Source of the DNA: CAYNTC01 sp964432925
Lineage (GTDB): Bacteria > Planctomycetota > Phycisphaerae > Sedimentisphaerales > Anaerobacaceae
DNA: 26,600 bases
Reading direction: 5' to 3'
NCBI GenBank assembly: GCA_964432925.1
Contig: CAYSPM010000015.1
Location: 1 to 26,600 of the forward strand
A program made the translations under genes and the position numbers. Under the pieces are notes generated by a model that saw only the letters and a program-made list of their open reading frames with translations, did not search any database and was not told the DNA's origin. This document shows, piece after piece, positions 24,460 to 26,600 of the stretch. The number at the start of each line of letters is the position of its first letter. Within the stretch, counting starts at the first letter, position 1.

Positions 24460-26359
24460 TTAACTTTTACTGCCTTAGCGTAGCTCAATTTCTCTCTGTT
24501 CAGTCCTTTGAGTAAAAAGCAATCCGTTTTGATCAGGTGTCCCCTGACTTATACCCCTTAGCTCTAACCACATGGTGCAATAAATGACTCGATAAAGTGA
24601 ATTGGGAAACTCGTCTGTTCATTCAACCCTTCTCACTTTAGGTTACGCACCGCGACAGTCAGTGCTTCAAATTTTTATTACCCAATAAATAAAAGAACCG
24701 TACTGCGTCCTTATGCATTCACTAAAACACCCAAACTACCAAGTTCCGCGTTCTTTGTCAAGTAGATATTACGCATAACTTGTTTTTCTATCTTTTCCCA
24801 TTTCTCGATATTTGCTATTTTATCTCTTTTGAAGTGAAATGTCAATAATCCTTTCAGCAAATTTACTTTTTTTCAAAATCCTCCCTTGATTATTTATTTT
24901 TATCCTCTCTATGAACCTTTAAAGACTGATCCCTCATTCTCAAAATTCGCTCTCCTTAGCAAATCTTAACCATAAGAAACCACCCAAATTTCCAGCCAAA
25001 AAATAAAGGTATTCTCACACAAGTCCTTGATGTAGCAGGAGATAAAAAAATCTAAATTTTTAATCGGCACTCGAACGATTGGCCAAAATGTCAAATTTTT
25101 GCTCGACAAACAACGGTCATTTACAAAGGTCCCGCTTTGGGTCGTGCTCCTAAAATAGCCAAAAATGGGGGCTAACACGTAAAATAAATTGTTTTTTTTA
25201 GGACTAGTATTTTAGCTAAAAGTGCAGATATCAGAAAAATTTTCGAACTCCGCGTATCCCGACTATTCCACTTGCAATATCCATAGCTTGCCTTCTGATA
25301 ATAGACATTACAACGCGCAGCTTACATGGCTGTTTAATTTATCAGGAACTCCCCACATGGAAGGGTGGGGATGAGAGCAATATCCTGCCTAAGCTACCTT
25401 GAGGAAGTATTTAGACAACCATAGGCCCAATATCAGGTACAATAGTCGATTCATGCCCCAATTACTGCTTTCATTATTTCAAAATTTTTTAACAATAGCT
25501 TATCAGGGCGAGCTTTGCCGAATCTTAAAAGAGCCACACAGCCACACAAATGAAGGCGTGAGTATCTACTATGTCCCATAGAAACTAAATACTTTTTCTG
25601 CAGCAGTTCTTAGAATACAACCATGATGCAACGCTATCTAACATCTCAAAGTCTGCTATGACGAATTCGATGGTTAAGCTTAGGAATGGTTCGTCGCAAC
25701 TCGGAGCTACCTTGATTTGGCGCAGAAATGTTTATGATTCGTATGACAAGTTAAATTCGTCTCTATAAATTTATCATGCACAAGCAGCAACATCGAAATC
25801 CTTAAATGTACAACGCACAAATCGTTTATGTCTTTTGGAAAACCGGAGACACCGTCGCTCGGCATGTCAACCTTGTCCATCGAGCCATAGGTGCACCGTT
25901 GATCGATCTGACGCAGCTTACACCTGGCATTTGTTTTGCTTAGATACCCCCTCTGTGTTGCTGACCGTACTTGTCGGCTATAGTTACGAAACCGCGCTGA
26001 ACGATTACGCTTGACCGTCTTTCAGATGAGTATGTACGGTTATCTTTCCAATGCTGAACTTAATGAGGACTTCTCCTCGGGACAGAGTAATTATAGCTGC
26101 AGAACACTTTTCCCAACAAATTTATCATAATCTCGAACTACACTGCTACTTTATACCAATTGTTATATCTGAACGTTATGGTAATAGAACAACACCGATC
26201 AAAACGAATTTTTCTTTACACAGTTGCGGCATCTGATGTGACGATGAAGTATTTGATCTCTACACTTTGAAAGCATACTTATTTAGCTTCCTATCCACAC
26301 CCTATATTTAGGCACCTTCCGGCTGGCAGCTTTTTCGCAGGTCTTATAAACCACATAAA
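24460..26359. other. AT-rich region of 1.9 kb with no convincing gene
   Basis: Stops are dense in all frames. The few frames of 45-70 codons (for example 24966-25178 -, 25399-25581 +, 25807-25944 +, 26051-26236 +) lack RBS, family motifs and coding character. A 7-bp hairpin TCCCCAC/GTGGGGA with an eight-base loop sits at 25350-25371. On the - strand, 24660-24627 resembles the leader of the gene at 23499 (GACTGTCGCGGTGC...GTGAGAAGGG). It may be decayed DNA next to an integration site. Confidence 0.5.
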
Positions 26360-26401
26360 CTCCCCGAGTAGGACTCGAACCTACAACCTAGCGGTTAACA
26401 G
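26360..26401 (-). tRNA. Displaced 3' half of tRNA-Asn(GTT), putative att site
   Basis: On the - strand the sequence runs from the anticodon loop CTGTTAA (anticodon GTT at 26399-26397) through CCGCT of the anticodon stem, the variable loop, a perfect T arm (GTAGG, TTCGAGT, CCTAC) and the acceptor strand TCGGGGA plus discriminator G at 26360. The 5' half is absent: bases before the loop (GCTTC) do not pair with CCGCT, and no D arm or TCCCCG acceptor strand lies upstream. This is what tyrosine-recombinase integration into a tRNA gene leaves at one junction. The mobile DNA would lie to the right, beyond about 26402. Confidence 0.7.
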
Positions 26402-26445
26402 GAAGCATTCGGAAAACTGCCGAAAAGCCCAAAAGTCTATTGTTT

Positions 26446-26600
26446 TCAGTATCTTAGCAAGTTTTTTGATTTTCGCAAGAGTTCGCATTCTTTCGCGTTT
26501 CTTCGCATCTTATCGCGGTATTTGAAGCGCAAAACGGTATAAAACGGTAGTTGCGTTTTGGCAGTATCTGGATGCTGTCTGTGGGATTGCGAAGAGATAG
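26446..26600 (-). CDS. Possible C-terminal end of a gene entering from the right (integrase candidate)
   Basis: One - strand frame is open from the window edge to TGA at 26448-26446, ending in FKYRDKMRRNAKECELLRK and then SKNLLRY. A second frame is open for about 48 codons to TAA 26456-26454. Integrase genes often end beside the tRNA att site, so this may be the tail of one, but the visible part shows no integrase motif and overlaps a 10-bp-phased repeat. Confidence 0.2.
   Translation of the reverse strand, partial: ISSQSHRQHPDTAKTQLPFYTVLRFKYRDKMRRNAKECELLRKSKNLLRY
26472..26516. repeat. Five-copy 10-bp-phased TTCGC/GCGAA array
   Basis: TTCGC occurs at 26472, 26482, 26492 and 26502, and ATCGC at 26512, exactly ten bases apart. 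The sites face the same side of the helix, as in arrays bound by integrases, excision factors or initiators. It lies about 70 bases from the tRNA-Asn fragment. Confidence 0.75.
26531..26550. repeat. Tandem 10-bp direct repeat AAAACGGTAK
   Basis: AAAACGGTAT is followed immediately by AAAACGGTAG, continuing the 10-bp period of the adjacent array. CAAAACG (from 26530) and CGTTTTG (26554-26560) also form an inverted pair around it. Confidence 0.6.

Noticed and set aside
25350..25371. CRISPR or REP array seed around the TCCCCAC/GTGGGGA hairpin
   Set aside because: Only one copy is present in the window; no spaced repeats were found anywhere.

Overview
The window looks like a chromosomal segment of a Planctomycetota bacterium, most probably of the Phycisphaerae/Sedimentisphaerales type. 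This is inferred from protein style: large secreted proteins built from LamG, PA14, CBM9-like and YYWRIDE-type FN3-like modules, and a PEP-CTERM tail of the V-P-x-P-G type. No marker gene confirms the phylum.

Layout. (1) Bases 3-9641, + strand: three paralogous giant exported carbohydrate-binding proteins share one C-terminal module of about 385 residues. The first is cut by the window edge. The third is interrupted by an in-frame TAG exactly at the Trp of a conserved YYWRIDE motif. A short LamG/NPCBM-like remnant lies between the second and third. Genes 2 and 3 are each followed by a similar GGGGC...GCCCC terminator. (2) 9855-10631, - strand: a PEP-CTERM protein carrying both motifs of an internal thioester domain, hence a possible covalent surface adhesin. 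(3) 10973-11139, - strand: an orphan promoter, a three-way-junction RNA and an intrinsic terminator, which together form a candidate ncRNA gene of about 132 nt. (4) 11432-14683, - strand: housekeeping genes ligA and ribD. (5) 15128-15550: a frameshifted GIY-YIG nuclease pseudogene flanked by inverted repeats. (6) 15872-24426, - strand: an envelope/secretion locus in the order small secreted beta-rich protein, Cys-rich secreted protein, large protein with two chaperone-like Ig halves, secretin with eight N-terminal repeats, and a lipoprotein overlapping the secretin gene. (7) 24460-26359: AT-rich, apparently gene-poor DNA. (8) 26360-26600: a displaced 3' half of tRNA-Asn(GTT) beside a five-fold 10-bp-phased GCGAA array, interpreted as the left boundary of an integrated element extending to the right.

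How it fits together. Much of the window serves the cell envelope and extracellular glycan binding: secreted polysaccharide-binding proteins, a thioester adhesin, and a secretin locus that may export or assemble the two small secreted proteins with the Ig-like protein as periplasmic helper. The last idea is an inference from gene order and fold-like patterns. The items most worth follow-up are the ncRNA gene, the repeat-bearing secretin with its chaperone-like neighbour, the amber-interrupted paralog and the phased array at the tRNA fragment.
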